DNA of 64,000 nt from [Clostridium] citroniae WAL-17108 (GCF_000233455.1 NZ_JH376420.1:820941-884940); one strand, 5' to 3'. Counted from the first letter of the stretch, positions 14,910 through 23,780 are shown. Notes: generated from the letters alone by a model not told the origin. Numbers and translations: made by a program.

Positions 14910-16022
14910 TTACCGGTCCATGCCTGCTCCCATCATACGTAAGATCCGAAATGCCTGCTCCCTTCGCATCTCATGGTTATTCCAGGCTTCATAGCTGGCC
15001 CTGCACTTTTGCTCCGTGTCCCGGAACCGCTCTTCCAGGGTCACGGTCCGGTCTCCCTTTACCAGCTTATCTGCCAGGTACACGATAGCCGCCTCATTGA
15101 TCTCCTCCTGTTCCAGGCAATGGTGCTGCCGGATGATCTCTGCAACCGCGGGATAACCTTCCCGCATCAGGATCCTGGTTCCTTCCCGGGCATGGTTCTC
15201 CCTGTGCCGCGCGATATCGTGAAGCAGGGATGCACTGCGGATCAATTCCTGGTCCAGGGACACTCCCATCTGTTCCTGTACCTTTCCCAGCACTTCTGCT
15301 ATGGATGCAACTTTGCAGCAGTGTTTCCTGACCGGCTCCGGGGTCCTGTAATGTTCCAGCATTGCGGCACACTCCTCATCTGTGGGATACAGCCTTGGCA
15401 TTCTTCCCAGTTCCAGTAGCTGGTAATTAAAGCTGCCGTTCTCAAGCTCCCGCACCGCTATGCGGCTGATCCCTCCGTATGGCTGGAACAGGGCCCGCGA
15501 TGTCTCCAACGGACTCCCGGTAATGCCGGCCAGAAAACAGCAGTTGATCCCTGCGTGGGCAACCACCGCCACATCCCCGTCCGTCTCCTTCAGGATCCTG
15601 GTGACCGCCCGTTCCATCCTGGATTTCGCCTCGGTTCGTCTCTCCCCTTTTACGGGTTCCTGCTCCAGCGTTTTATCCAGATCCGCCATGGGAACATTTT
15701 CCCACTCCCCCATATCAAGCTCCTGGAGGTCCTGGTCGATCCGTACCGGTATTGCCATCCGGTCCGCTCCATTCTCATCCGGTATCCAGCTCCCATCCCG
15801 CCCGTCCGTTTTCCATCCCCCCAGGATCCGCGCGGTTTCTATGGAACGCGTAAGCTGGCTGCAATAGATATGTTTCACCGGATGGAGTCTAAAATACTCC
15901 CTCAAATCTTCTGCCTGGCGTTTCCCCCAATCGTCCAACAGTAAATCGGTCCGCCCAATGCACCTCTTAATTCCGTTGGGAAATCCCACTCTCCCGTGAC
16001 GTATCAAATAGATTATCCTCAT
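14910..16022 (-). CDS. histidine phosphatase - HD domain fusion protein
   Basis: A 370-residue two-domain protein. Residues 1-190 are a histidine phosphatase (YLIRHGRVG with R8-H9-G10; SQLTRSIETARI; VVAHAGINC). Residues 220-370 are an HD-type phosphohydrolase (HCCKVASIAEVL, SLLHDIARHRENHAREG, IIRQHHC). I chose ATG 16022, with GAGGG 8 bases upstream; the frame stays open further, but that part overlaps the transferase gene and does not look like protein. Such fusions occur in molybdenum hydroxylase clusters of Clostridia; the phosphorylated substrate, perhaps a cofactor or purine nucleotide, is not known. Confidence 0.85.
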   Translation of the reverse strand: MRIIYLIRHGRVGFPNGIKRCIGRTDLLLDDWGKRQAEDLREYFRLHPVKHIYCSQLTRSIETARILGGWKTDGRDGSWIPDENGADRMAIPVRIDQDLQELDMGEWENVPMADLDKTLEQEPVKGERRTEAKSRMERAVTRILKETDGDVAVVAHAGINCCFLAGITGSPLETSRALFQPYGGISRIAVRELENGSFNYQLLELGRMPRLYPTDEECAAMLEHYRTPEPVRKHCCKVASIAEVLGKVQEQMGVSLDQELIRSASLLHDIARHRENHAREGTRILMREGYPAVAEIIRQHHCLEQEEINEAAIVYLADKLVKGDRTVTLEERFRDTEQKCRASYEAWNNHEMRREQAFRILRMMGAGMDR

Positions 16023-16042
16023 ATCAGCTTCCCTCATTTCCC

Positions 16043-16651
16043 TTATCGGTTCCCAATACTCTGTCTGGCATGGTTCCACTGGATCAGATCCCGGTATTCT
16101 CTCTGTGTGTCCACATCCTTTAAAATCCCTTCGTCCTTTGTCTCCAGTTCCAATATGACGGCCTTCGTCCGCTTCACAGCTTCCCAAAGACCGCCGTCCC
16201 CATTGTCCCCGCAGACCGCCGCGGCAATCCGGCGTTCCATCACCAGGGGATGGCCGGGAATACCGCGGCACACAGGGTATACAACCTCCGCGTCCATGTT
16301 TAAAAGACCGGCAATGGTGTCCGGCCTGACAGCCGGAATATCCATGGGCATGACCATGACGCGTCCGCACTCTCTGACAGCTGCCTCCATCCCCAGCTTC
16401 ACAGAATCAAACATCTGGGTCTCCCTATACCGCTCATTTCTCACAAACCGGACGCCCAGCGGGCGTAAATGCTCCTCCAGCTCATTTGCTCTGAATCCCG
16501 TTACCACCACCACAGGGTCCACTCCCAGCTGAAGGAGCGTGGAAACCACTTGACGGGAAATAGTATCCCCGCCAAAGGGAAGCATGGGTTTAAATGCCCC
16601 CATCCTCGATGAAAGACCGGCTGCCAGCAATACCGCACCTGTTTGTTTCAT
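16043..16651 (-). CDS. MobA/MocA-like nucleotidyltransferase
   Basis: A 202-residue NTP transferase of the molybdenum-cofactor type: LLAAGLSSRMGAFKPMLPFG near the start (GTP/CTP loop), VVVVTGFRANELEEHL, and VMPMDIPAVRPDTIAGLL with metal-binding Asp. It would add CMP or GMP to molybdopterin (MocA/MobA role), needed by the hydroxylase upstream in the operon. ATG 16651 is preferred over 16684 since GGGG lies 8 bases upstream. The product of the operon probably needs the cytosine dinucleotide form, as xanthine dehydrogenases often do in bacteria, but this cannot be read from the sequence. Confidence 0.85.
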   Translation of the reverse strand: MKQTGAVLLAAGLSSRMGAFKPMLPFGGDTISRQVVSTLLQLGVDPVVVVTGFRANELEEHLRPLGVRFVRNERYRETQMFDSVKLGMEAAVRECGRVMVMPMDIPAVRPDTIAGLLNMDAEVVYPVCRGIPGHPLVMERRIAAAVCGDNGDGGLWEAVKRTKAVILELETKDEGILKDVDTQREYRDLIQWNHARQSIGNR

Positions 16652-16703
16652 CCCTTTATCCCCTTTCCGGGAAATGACTTCCATCCCCCAAGCTTCCCAT
16701 CCA

Positions 16704-18362
16704 TTAGATCTCCTTGCCCTCCAGTGAACGGACCAGAAGTTTTTTCATTTCATCCGCCTGATCCCGGCCATCACCGGTCAGTATCACTTCCCGGCATACA
16801 AGAGCGGCTGCCTGTTCCATTGTCCCGCTGTTTATTTCCTTCCCCCGAAGAAATGCTTCGGTCTCGATCATGCGCACCGGCACAGGTGCGATCCCGCTGT
16901 ATACGATCCGTGCATCCCTGATCTTCCCGTGCTGCACAAAATATGCAAACGCCACGCCGGACCCATGACCAAATTCCAGATATCCGCTGGTATAATCCCC
17001 AGATTTTGGAATTTCAAACGTCTGAATCACCTCTCCAGGTTCCAGCTGCCCGGCCGGATCGGTCACACTGAAAAAATCCAGCGCCCGCCGGCTCCTTTTA
17101 TTCGTCCTTATCTGCGCATCCAGGGCGGTCAGGATCGCCCGGGTACAGGATCTGTTCACTCCGTAGCATCCGCAGTTCAGACACCGGACAGCTTCCGTGC
17201 TGACCGCTTCCCAGTCTGTACCGCAGTCTGTACCATAGTCTGTACCGCAATCCCTATCCCCCAGCCCGGATGATATAGGGGCTATCCGTTGGTCCATCCT
17301 TCCGGCAAATGCTTCCCAATCAAAACCAATAAATGTTTTTCCAGGTTTCATATATGATTTAAGGCCAAAGTCCAGATTGATCCGGTTGGCGGTCTCATAG
17401 CCTCTGCGCACCTCCCTCAGGAATTCCGGCGCGCTGCAAGACATGTACGCCCCCTCTGCCAGACGGTCAAATTCATTCTCATCCCATTCCCCGCTGTCCG
17501 CGCCGAACCGGAATACAACCCCCATGCCGGACAGCGCCCGGATATATCCGCTAAATTCCGTTTCCGGGAAATCAGGAATCATTTTCTTAAGTTCCTTTGT
17601 GAGTTCTTCCTCTGACCGCTGTTCAAACACCCATACGCGGTTTCCAAGCTTTCGCAGATAGAAAGCGGCAGCCACGCCGGCCGGACCGCATCCTTTGACG
17701 GCGATCCGCTTCCCGCTGTCACCGGATGGAACGGCGTAAAATATCTCAGGATGGGCCGCGATATCATCCCCCATCGCCTGAAAGACCCCGCTGATCCCCA
17801 CGCTCCGGTCATGCTTTGAACGGATACAGGCAGCCTCACATTGTCCGCACATCCGGCAGGTAACAGACGGCATGGGATTATACTTCATGATAATCCTCCG
17901 GGCCTCCAGACCGTCTTTGTCCCGCAGCTGCTCCAGTACGGCCGGTATCTCCATGCCAACCGGGCAGGCGGATACACAGGATGTTGTTCCAACCGCCTTG
18001 CCTCCCATCACGGAAAAGGCGCATCCCTTTTCCCAGAGGGCATGGCACTCCGTACCGCCTTCTTTGATACAGGGCACTGCGCTTCCTGTGAAACCACAGT
18101 TAACATTCTGAAAAATTTCATCACATATGGTTGGTGCCTTTACACCGGTGTCTTTGTCCTCCGATGCTTCCATCGCTGTATCCACCGCTGTGTCCTCCAA
18201 TGCTTCCTTCCCTCTGCCGGTCAGCATCACCGCAGCGTCAAACAGCGGTTTCGCCTCCCGTTTCAGCAATTCTGATTCAGCCATGACGGAAAGCGTTACC
18301 CCTGCTCCAACCGTTATGATATCCTCATTTTCAGAAATGCAGCAGTTTAATGTCTGTTCCAT
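16704..18362 (-). CDS. degenerate paralogue of the FAD-GltD fusion subunit
   Basis: A 552-residue protein related along its length to the neighbour at 18476-20830 but shortened. It has a worn N-terminal flavin part (residues 1-48), a Cys-rich loop, a GltD-type Fe-S region (C129, C133, C169, C172, C175, C179), one Rossmann motif GCGPAGVAAAF (224-234), a CLNCGCYGVN motif and the CO-dehydrogenase flavoprotein C-terminal domain (IPKSGDYTSGYLEF to the end). The NAD(P)-binding domain with GGGNVAMD is absent. A 12-base tandem repeat (17212-17247) adds CGTDYGTDCGTD. It may be a decaying copy or a structural subunit. GGGGGAGG lies 8 bases before ATG 18362. Confidence 0.8.
   Translation of the reverse strand: MEQTLNCCISENEDIITVGAGVTLSVMAESELLKREAKPLFDAAVMLTGRGKEALEDTAVDTAMEASEDKDTGVKAPTICDEIFQNVNCGFTGSAVPCIKEGGTECHALWEKGCAFSVMGGKAVGTTSCVSACPVGMEIPAVLEQLRDKDGLEARRIIMKYNPMPSVTCRMCGQCEAACIRSKHDRSVGISGVFQAMGDDIAAHPEIFYAVPSGDSGKRIAVKGCGPAGVAAAFYLRKLGNRVWVFEQRSEEELTKELKKMIPDFPETEFSGYIRALSGMGVVFRFGADSGEWDENEFDRLAEGAYMSCSAPEFLREVRRGYETANRINLDFGLKSYMKPGKTFIGFDWEAFAGRMDQRIAPISSGLGDRDCGTDYGTDCGTDWEAVSTEAVRCLNCGCYGVNRSCTRAILTALDAQIRTNKRSRRALDFFSVTDPAGQLEPGEVIQTFEIPKSGDYTSGYLEFGHGSGVAFAYFVQHGKIRDARIVYSGIAPVPVRMIETEAFLRGKEINSGTMEQAAALVCREVILTGDGRDQADEMKKLLVRSLEGKEI
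17212..17247. repeat. 12-base tandem repeat in the paralogue gene
   Basis: Three 12-base copies of CAGTCTGTACCR (17212-17223, 17224-17235, 17236-17247), encoding repeated YGTD/CGTD tetrapeptides just before the CLNCGC motif. The frame is kept whatever the copy number. Confidence 0.85.
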
Positions 18363-18398
18363 AAACAACGCCTCCCCCATATTTCCACTTGCCACTTA

Positions 18399-18431
18399 CA
18401 ATATCCGGTTCCTAACCGGAGCCGGATATTG
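18399..18431. other. intercistronic hairpin between the two FAD-GltD paralogues
   Basis: Perfect 10-base arms CAATATCCGG (18399-18408) and CCGGATATTG (18422-18431) with a 13-base loop. No T-run follows on the minus strand, so it is more likely an mRNA-stabilising or processing element than a terminator. Confidence 0.6.
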
Positions 18432-18475
18432 CCGCAGCATTTCACTTATATATTATTTGTCCGGTACAACCCGCC

Positions 18476-20830
18476 TTACAGTCCCAGGGACCTCTTGATC
18501 TGTACCTTTATCTCCTGAAGCTTGTAGGCGTTTTCCTTAAGAGGCGCCGCGCCGGCGCAGGCCAGCTGTGCCGCCTCCTCCGCCAGTTCTTCGGTGACGG
18601 CCTTGCCTGTGAGAAGTTCCTCCGCCTTGAACAGGCGTACCGGAACAGGGGCTATTCCGCCCGCTGCCAGGCGTGCGCCGCGGATAACTCCGTCCTCCTC
18701 CTTATATGCGTAGGCAAGGGAGGTCACGGCAAAGTCAATGGACTCCCGCAGACGCATCTTCAAATAGCCGGTGCGCCAGCCTTCCTGTTTGGGAATTGTG
18801 ATCTCAGTCACGATTTCTCCCGGCTCCAGTTTGTCTGCGGCATGCATCACGCCGAAGAAATCTTCCGCCTCAAATACCTGTCTTGTGGTGTGGATTTTTG
18901 CGCCGAGGGCGATCAGCACCGGACTCATGTCGGAAGCATTTACGGAATAGCAGCCGCAGTTCATGCAGCGCCCTGCCTCGGCTTTTGCTTCCTCCTGTGT
19001 CAGGCTTTCTGAATCTTCTTTTTCCAGACAGCGCTCATTTACCGGCGTATCCTTCTCCACCGCAGCCTTTGGAATCTCAATAGCCAAGCTGTCATGGCGC
19101 AGGAATCCTTCTTCCTCCTTTTTGGGCTGAAGCGGGAACCCCATATAGCTGCTCATGCTTCTGGCCGCAACGCCGCCATCACGGACCGCCTTGATGGCAA
19201 CAGACGGACCGGAGGCCGCATCGCCGCCTGCATAAACGCCCGGCGCCCTTGTATCCTTGTGTTCGCCAACCTCGATCAGGCCCCTTGCATCCTTTAATTC
19301 CTCTTTGTATTTCTCGCCCAGGAAGTCCAGGTCAACACGCTGTCCGGTTGCAAGGATGATACAGTCGGATGCGAACATCTGCTTGTGCGCGTCATCATAG
19401 ACCGGGCTAAAATGTCCATGCTCATCAAATACGGACACGCATTTCTTGGCTTCCAGTCCGGCTACCTGTCCGTCACCGGATTCCGCCACGCGCTCCAGGC
19501 CCCAGCCGTTATAAATCTCCACGCCCTCTTCCTCCGCGCGTGCGATCTCTTCCTCTGTGGCAGGCATCTCCTCCCGCTGCTCCAGACACACCAGCTTTAC
19601 CTTCTGTGCGCCCAGGCGGACGGCTGTCAGAGCAACGTCCATGGCAACATTTCCGCCGCCGCATACAAGAACTTCCTTCCCGATCTGCCTGCTCATGAAC
19701 TTCTTCACTTCCACCAGGAAATTGAGGCCGAAATGGGTCAGCTGCTCGCCTTCAATACCAAGGATCGGCTGTTTCCACGCTCCCGTATCCAGGAACACGG
19801 TATCGTGATCCTGTTTGATGGTTTCCATGGCAATATCCTTGCCCACTTCCGTATTGTACTTAAACTGTACTCCCATTCCCGTTATGGCCGCCACCAGGTC
19901 GCGGACATAATGCTTGGGCAGACGGTATTCCGGTATTCCGTACATGAGGACGCCGCCGGCTTCCTCCATCTTTTCATAAACCGTGACCTGATGTCCGGCC
20001 TTGCGCAGATAATATGCGGCTGTCAGACCTGCAGGGCCTGCTCCCACGATACCAACCTTCTTACCGGTCTCCTGGCTGGGAGCCGGATAGAATCTGGATG
20101 CATGTTCCAGAATGTAATCTCCCAGAGCGCGCTCTACGGAGTGGATGCTGACTGAATCCCCGTGCTGGCACTGGTTGCATTTTGTCTGGCAGGTATGGGG
20201 GCATACCCTGGCTGTGAGCATGGGCATGGGGTTCACCTGCATGATAATTTCAGCTGCCCCGTCCCAGTTGTCCTCTCTGATCTTCTGCATATAAGCCGGG
20301 ATATCCGTTCCCGCGGGACATTCCGCGGAACACGGCGTTATGCCTGCTTTCATGCCGCCCATGACGGAATGGTACTGATTCCTTCCATGGATGGCGTAGC
20401 ATTCCTCTCCGCCCTTTCTTGCACACATCAGGCGTCCGCCTATGTTATCCGGATAACGGTAATACCAGCAGCGCACATCCTGGCAGAGGTTTCCGCCCAT
20501 GGTTGCCGCATTCCTCACAATTGGGGATGCGATGCTGCGGGCTGCTTCCCGGACCGCGTTCAGCCCGCCTGCAAGCAGGCCGGATTCCTCGATGTCGCAG
20601 AGCTTTGTCAGCGCGCCGATGGAAACCGTATCGCCATTGTCTCTTATGTATCCGGTATCCGGAATCTCCTTCAGGTTTACAAGCAGTTCCGGATAATCCG
20701 GCAGCAGGTTCTGTTTCAGGGTTCCGATCAGATCCGTACCTCCGGCAACCGGCTGGGCTTTTTCATATGATTTTAATGCCTCCGATGCTTCCTCAAAACT
20801 ACCGGCATTGATATGACTAAATTTTTTCAT
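18476..20830 (-). CDS. molybdenum hydroxylase FAD subunit with inserted GltD-like NAD(P)H oxidoreductase
   Basis: A 784-residue protein. Residues 1-115 are the first part of the PCMH-type FAD domain (QPVAGGTDLIG; NAATMGGNLCQ). Then comes a Cys loop as in 4-hydroxybenzoyl-CoA reductase beta subunits (C116, C121, C136, C144). Residues 160-600 are a complete GltD-like unit: Fe-S cysteines C167, C171, C210, C214, C218, C221, FAD motif GAGPAGL (263-269), nucleotide motif GGGNVAMD (391-398) and ATGQ. At 622 the host domain resumes (CMNCGCYSVNASDMSPVLIALGA) and ends with the flavoprotein C-terminal domain. It should pass electrons between the Mo/Fe-S subunits and NAD(P)H or ferredoxin. ATG 20830 has GGGGAGG 8 bases upstream. 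Confidence 0.88.
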   Translation of the reverse strand: MKKFSHINAGSFEEASEALKSYEKAQPVAGGTDLIGTLKQNLLPDYPELLVNLKEIPDTGYIRDNGDTVSIGALTKLCDIEESGLLAGGLNAVREAARSIASPIVRNAATMGGNLCQDVRCWYYRYPDNIGGRLMCARKGGEECYAIHGRNQYHSVMGGMKAGITPCSAECPAGTDIPAYMQKIREDNWDGAAEIIMQVNPMPMLTARVCPHTCQTKCNQCQHGDSVSIHSVERALGDYILEHASRFYPAPSQETGKKVGIVGAGPAGLTAAYYLRKAGHQVTVYEKMEEAGGVLMYGIPEYRLPKHYVRDLVAAITGMGVQFKYNTEVGKDIAMETIKQDHDTVFLDTGAWKQPILGIEGEQLTHFGLNFLVEVKKFMSRQIGKEVLVCGGGNVAMDVALTAVRLGAQKVKLVCLEQREEMPATEEEIARAEEEGVEIYNGWGLERVAESGDGQVAGLEAKKCVSVFDEHGHFSPVYDDAHKQMFASDCIILATGQRVDLDFLGEKYKEELKDARGLIEVGEHKDTRAPGVYAGGDAASGPSVAIKAVRDGGVAARSMSSYMGFPLQPKKEEEGFLRHDSLAIEIPKAAVEKDTPVNERCLEKEDSESLTQEEAKAEAGRCMNCGCYSVNASDMSPVLIALGAKIHTTRQVFEAEDFFGVMHAADKLEPGEIVTEITIPKQEGWRTGYLKMRLRESIDFAVTSLAYAYKEEDGVIRGARLAAGGIAPVPVRLFKAEELLTGKAVTEELAEEAAQLACAGAAPLKENAYKLQEIKVQIKRSLGL

Positions 20831-20845
20831 TCCATTCACCTCCCC

Positions 20846-23140
20846 TTAAGCTTTTCCAAGTGCTTTCAGAATCCGGTCAGGCGTTGCCGGATACTCGTTG
20901 ATCTCCGCTCCTCCGATGGCGTTCTCAATGGCCATCAGTACGGCCGGCGGTCCTCCTGCTCCGGTTATCTCACCGATTCCAATGGCGCCGAACGGGTGGG
21001 CTGTGGGGAACTGGGACTCCAGGATCGATGTATCAAAATGGGGAAGTTCATTAAAGGGCCTCCACTTGTAATCGATCAGGTTGTGAGTCATAATACGTCC
21101 CAGCACAGGATCCAGCACATGCGCTTCCAGCTGCGCGGTATCCAGACCCGCAGATCCAAGGCCGCCTTCAAACTGCATCTTCAGCTCGATGGGGTTCACG
21201 ATCTGTCCCACATCGGATGCGCCCAGTACGTCCACTACCTTTACCAGTCCGGTATCCAGATCCACTTCCACTTCCACAAAGATCATGACACAGTTGTTGT
21301 GGTTAAAATCTCCCTCGATCCCGCCTGTACCTGTGATTGAATAATACAGAGGACAGATCCGCAGCCATGGAATCCGGTTGGACGGGTCATCCTTCTTAAA
21401 TATCATCATATCCTTTGTATCCAGTTCCTCGGGACTGCATCCCATCACGGGAGCCGCTTCCTCAAGCAGCTTCTTTCTGGCCTCTGCAGCCGCTCTTCCA
21501 ACTGCCGCGCCGCCAGTGATGGTTCCTCTGGAACCGGCCAGTCCGAAATCAGCCGGGTTGGTGCCGTTGTCGGCCTGCACCACAGTAACTGCTTCCATGG
21601 GAACGTTTAACACCTCTGCCGCCACCTTTGCAATGGCCAGACGCTCGCCGTTGCCGCATTCCGAAATAACGCAGTGTACGGTCACCTGGTCATTTTCCAG
21701 GCGCACATATGCAAATGTCTCGTCACTCTGTGGATCACCGCTGCTGTGAAGGCTGAAGCCCACGCCGTACGCCTTGTTACCTTCCACTCTGGTGGGCTTG
21801 CCCCATCCTTTCCACTTCTGGTACCATCCGAATTTCTCCGCCGCCACATCAAAGCACTTGGTGTAGTCGATCACCGGATTGCTGTATTTGTGTCCGGTTC
21901 TCCAATAATACTCGTCCCCCGCCTTGCAGAAATTCTTCTTAAAGACGGTAACAGGATCCATATCGATCTGCTTTAATGCCCGGTTCAGCAGATGGAGGGC
22001 ACAGGATTTTAGTTCCTGTCCCCCAAATCCTCTGGCAATGCCCACCGGGGTCAGGTTGGATACCACCACCTTGGCAGTCACGTCCCAGTTAGGTGTCTGG
22101 TTGAGAACCAGGTTCAGCTCGCCCAGGCCTTCCGCTACCTGGCCCTGGGTCAGCTCGGAGCCAACGCCGGTGCTCACAAGCCAGTCGCCCTTGATCGCAT
22201 GGATCATGCCGTCCTTCTTAACTCCGATCTTGCCGATAAACTTGTTGCTGAGGCGGCGCTCATATGTAAGAAGATGCTCTTCCTTTGTCATGTTGAATTT
22301 AACGGCGGCTCCCGCCACCTTTGATGCCGCTACCACAAGCATACTGGTATAGCTCAAGCTGTCCTTGTTGCCGTAGCTTCCGCCCACGTTAGGGGTGATG
22401 GTGGAAATGTGCGCCCCAATGGTCAGTCCCAATGGTTTGGCAACCATGTTCGGTCCCTGCGAGGACGCCCATACGGTTACATGGGAATCATCTTCCCATC
22501 TGGCCGCGATAAACGGAACCTCGGGTGCTCCCGGGAAGGACGGCTTGTCATAAGAAACCTTGCCTTCCACCACCACATCGCTTTCTTCAAAGCCCTTTTC
22601 CACATCTCCCTCGCGGATATAATAAAATGGCGGATCATTTCCCTCAAAATAGCTGCCGGGAGGCAGACAGTTGTTCTCGTAGTGGTACCCCTTGGATTCG
22701 ATGTTATCCTCTGCCCGGTACACTTCAGGCGCACCCGGCTTGATGGCCTCCTCCACATCATATACAGGAGTCAGCTGCTTATACTCCACCTCGATCAGCT
22801 CCAGCGCTTCCTCCGCAATGTCATTGCTCACGGCGCTCACCGTTGCCACCACATCACCTGTAAAACGCAGATGCTGATCCATCACCGGACGGTGGGCGGG
22901 AACGCCCGTCTTCCATGCCGGCGCGTTCTTGTAGGTCATGACGGATTTCACCCCGGGCATGGCCTCTGCCTTTGAGGTATCAATGGAAACAATCTCCGCA
23001 TGAGGGTAAGGGCAACGCAATACTTTCATGTATAGGACATTGGGTATTTTTATATCATCACAGTAAACAGCCTTTCCGGTCACGATCGCACGTCCATCCT
23101 GGCGGCGGCGCACTTTTCCAATATGACGGTATTCAGACAT
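20846..23140 (-). CDS. xanthine dehydrogenase-type molybdenum-binding subunit
   Basis: A 764-residue large subunit of the molybdenum hydroxylase family: N-terminal aldehyde oxidase/xanthine dehydrogenase a/b hammerhead (RRQDGRAIVTGKAVYCDDIK), then the molybdopterin-binding domains (RGFGGQELKSCALHL; GSRGTITGGAAVG) and the C-terminal catalytic Glu in AIGIGEITGAGGPP. It hydroxylates an aromatic heterocycle, a purine or an aldehyde; sequence alone does not tell which. It lies 14 bases after the 2Fe-2S gene and 15 bases before the FAD-GltD gene, forming the classical three-subunit set. Confidence 0.92.
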   Translation of the reverse strand: MSEYRHIGKVRRRQDGRAIVTGKAVYCDDIKIPNVLYMKVLRCPYPHAEIVSIDTSKAEAMPGVKSVMTYKNAPAWKTGVPAHRPVMDQHLRFTGDVVATVSAVSNDIAEEALELIEVEYKQLTPVYDVEEAIKPGAPEVYRAEDNIESKGYHYENNCLPPGSYFEGNDPPFYYIREGDVEKGFEESDVVVEGKVSYDKPSFPGAPEVPFIAARWEDDSHVTVWASSQGPNMVAKPLGLTIGAHISTITPNVGGSYGNKDSLSYTSMLVVAASKVAGAAVKFNMTKEEHLLTYERRLSNKFIGKIGVKKDGMIHAIKGDWLVSTGVGSELTQGQVAEGLGELNLVLNQTPNWDVTAKVVVSNLTPVGIARGFGGQELKSCALHLLNRALKQIDMDPVTVFKKNFCKAGDEYYWRTGHKYSNPVIDYTKCFDVAAEKFGWYQKWKGWGKPTRVEGNKAYGVGFSLHSSGDPQSDETFAYVRLENDQVTVHCVISECGNGERLAIAKVAAEVLNVPMEAVTVVQADNGTNPADFGLAGSRGTITGGAAVGRAAAEARKKLLEEAAPVMGCSPEELDTKDMMIFKKDDPSNRIPWLRICPLYYSITGTGGIEGDFNHNNCVMIFVEVEVDLDTGLVKVVDVLGASDVGQIVNPIELKMQFEGGLGSAGLDTAQLEAHVLDPVLGRIMTHNLIDYKWRPFNELPHFDTSILESQFPTAHPFGAIGIGEITGAGGPPAVLMAIENAIGGAEINEYPATPDRILKALGKA

Positions 23141-23154
23141 TCTTATTCCCTCCT

Positions 23155-23637
23155 TTACAAAATAGACTTCACTGCTTCGATCACCTGGTAATGGCTGATG
23201 CAGCGGCAGTAATTGCCCGACAGGGCATCCTTTATCTCTTCCTCTGTCGGGTTGGGATTCTTATTTAACAGGGACTTTACCGCAATGATAATGCCCGGCG
23301 TGCAGAATCCGCACTGGAATGCACTGTGGGACAGAAATGCTTCCTGGATCGGGTCCAGTTCTCCTGTCACCGGATCGCTTAAGCCCTCAATCGTAACAAT
23401 TTCTTTTCCGCCGCATTCCGCTGTGAGCGTGATGCAGGATGCCACCGCTTTCCCGTCCATGAGTACGGCACAGCATCCGCATGCCCCCTGTCCGCAGGAC
23501 ATCTTGGTTCCCGTCAGTCCAATCCTCTCCCGCAGAGTCTCCAAAAGTGTCTCGGATTCCGGAATCTGGCCCAGCCTCCGCCCAATGGTAAACTCATACG
23601 TTTCCCCATTAATCTTCAGAGTCAATTCGCTGCCCAT
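23155..23637 (-). CDS. 2Fe-2S subunit of the molybdenum hydroxylase
   Basis: A 160-residue small subunit with both expected clusters: a plant-ferredoxin-type site at C48, C53, C56 and C68 (CGQGACGCCAV...C) and a second site at C109, C112, C144 and C146 (QCGFCTPG; NYCRC). It relays electrons from the Mo site to the FAD subunit. ATG 23637 is preferred to an upstream ATG because AAAGGAGG lies 6 bases before it. It is the first gene of the operon that runs to 14910. Confidence 0.95.
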   Translation of the reverse strand: MGSELTLKINGETYEFTIGRRLGQIPESETLLETLRERIGLTGTKMSCGQGACGCCAVLMDGKAVASCITLTAECGGKEIVTIEGLSDPVTGELDPIQEAFLSHSAFQCGFCTPGIIIAVKSLLNKNPNPTEEEIKDALSGNYCRCISHYQVIEAVKSIL

Positions 23638-23764
23638 TATAATCCTCCTTTCAAACATATATTTGTACATCCAGCAACAGGCAGTTGCTAGTTAAATATA
23701 TGACAATCATATCTCCAACCAAGAAAATATTCTATCATGGGGACGAAGGTTTTTTGTGTATTAT

Positions 23765-23780
23765 TGTCTATATGTAGACA
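23765..23780. promoter_or_regulatory. palindrome between the Crp/Fnr gene and the hydroxylase operon
   Basis: Perfect inverted repeat TGTCTA-TATG-TAGACA, in the divergent gap and about 35 bases upstream of the -35 of the Crp/Fnr gene. Its size suits a Crp/Fnr dimer; binding is inferred from place and symmetry only. Confidence 0.5.

Noticed and set aside
16023..16370. N-terminal extension of the phosphatase-HD reading frame upstream of 16022
   Set aside because: It overlaps the nucleotidyltransferase gene in another frame, has the Cys/Gly/Arg-rich look of an off-frame translation and has no suitable ribosome site; ATG 16022 has one.
19385..20155. A 256-residue open frame on the plus strand opposite the FAD-GltD gene
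   Set aside because: No domain pattern; explained by the codon bias of the real gene on the other strand.
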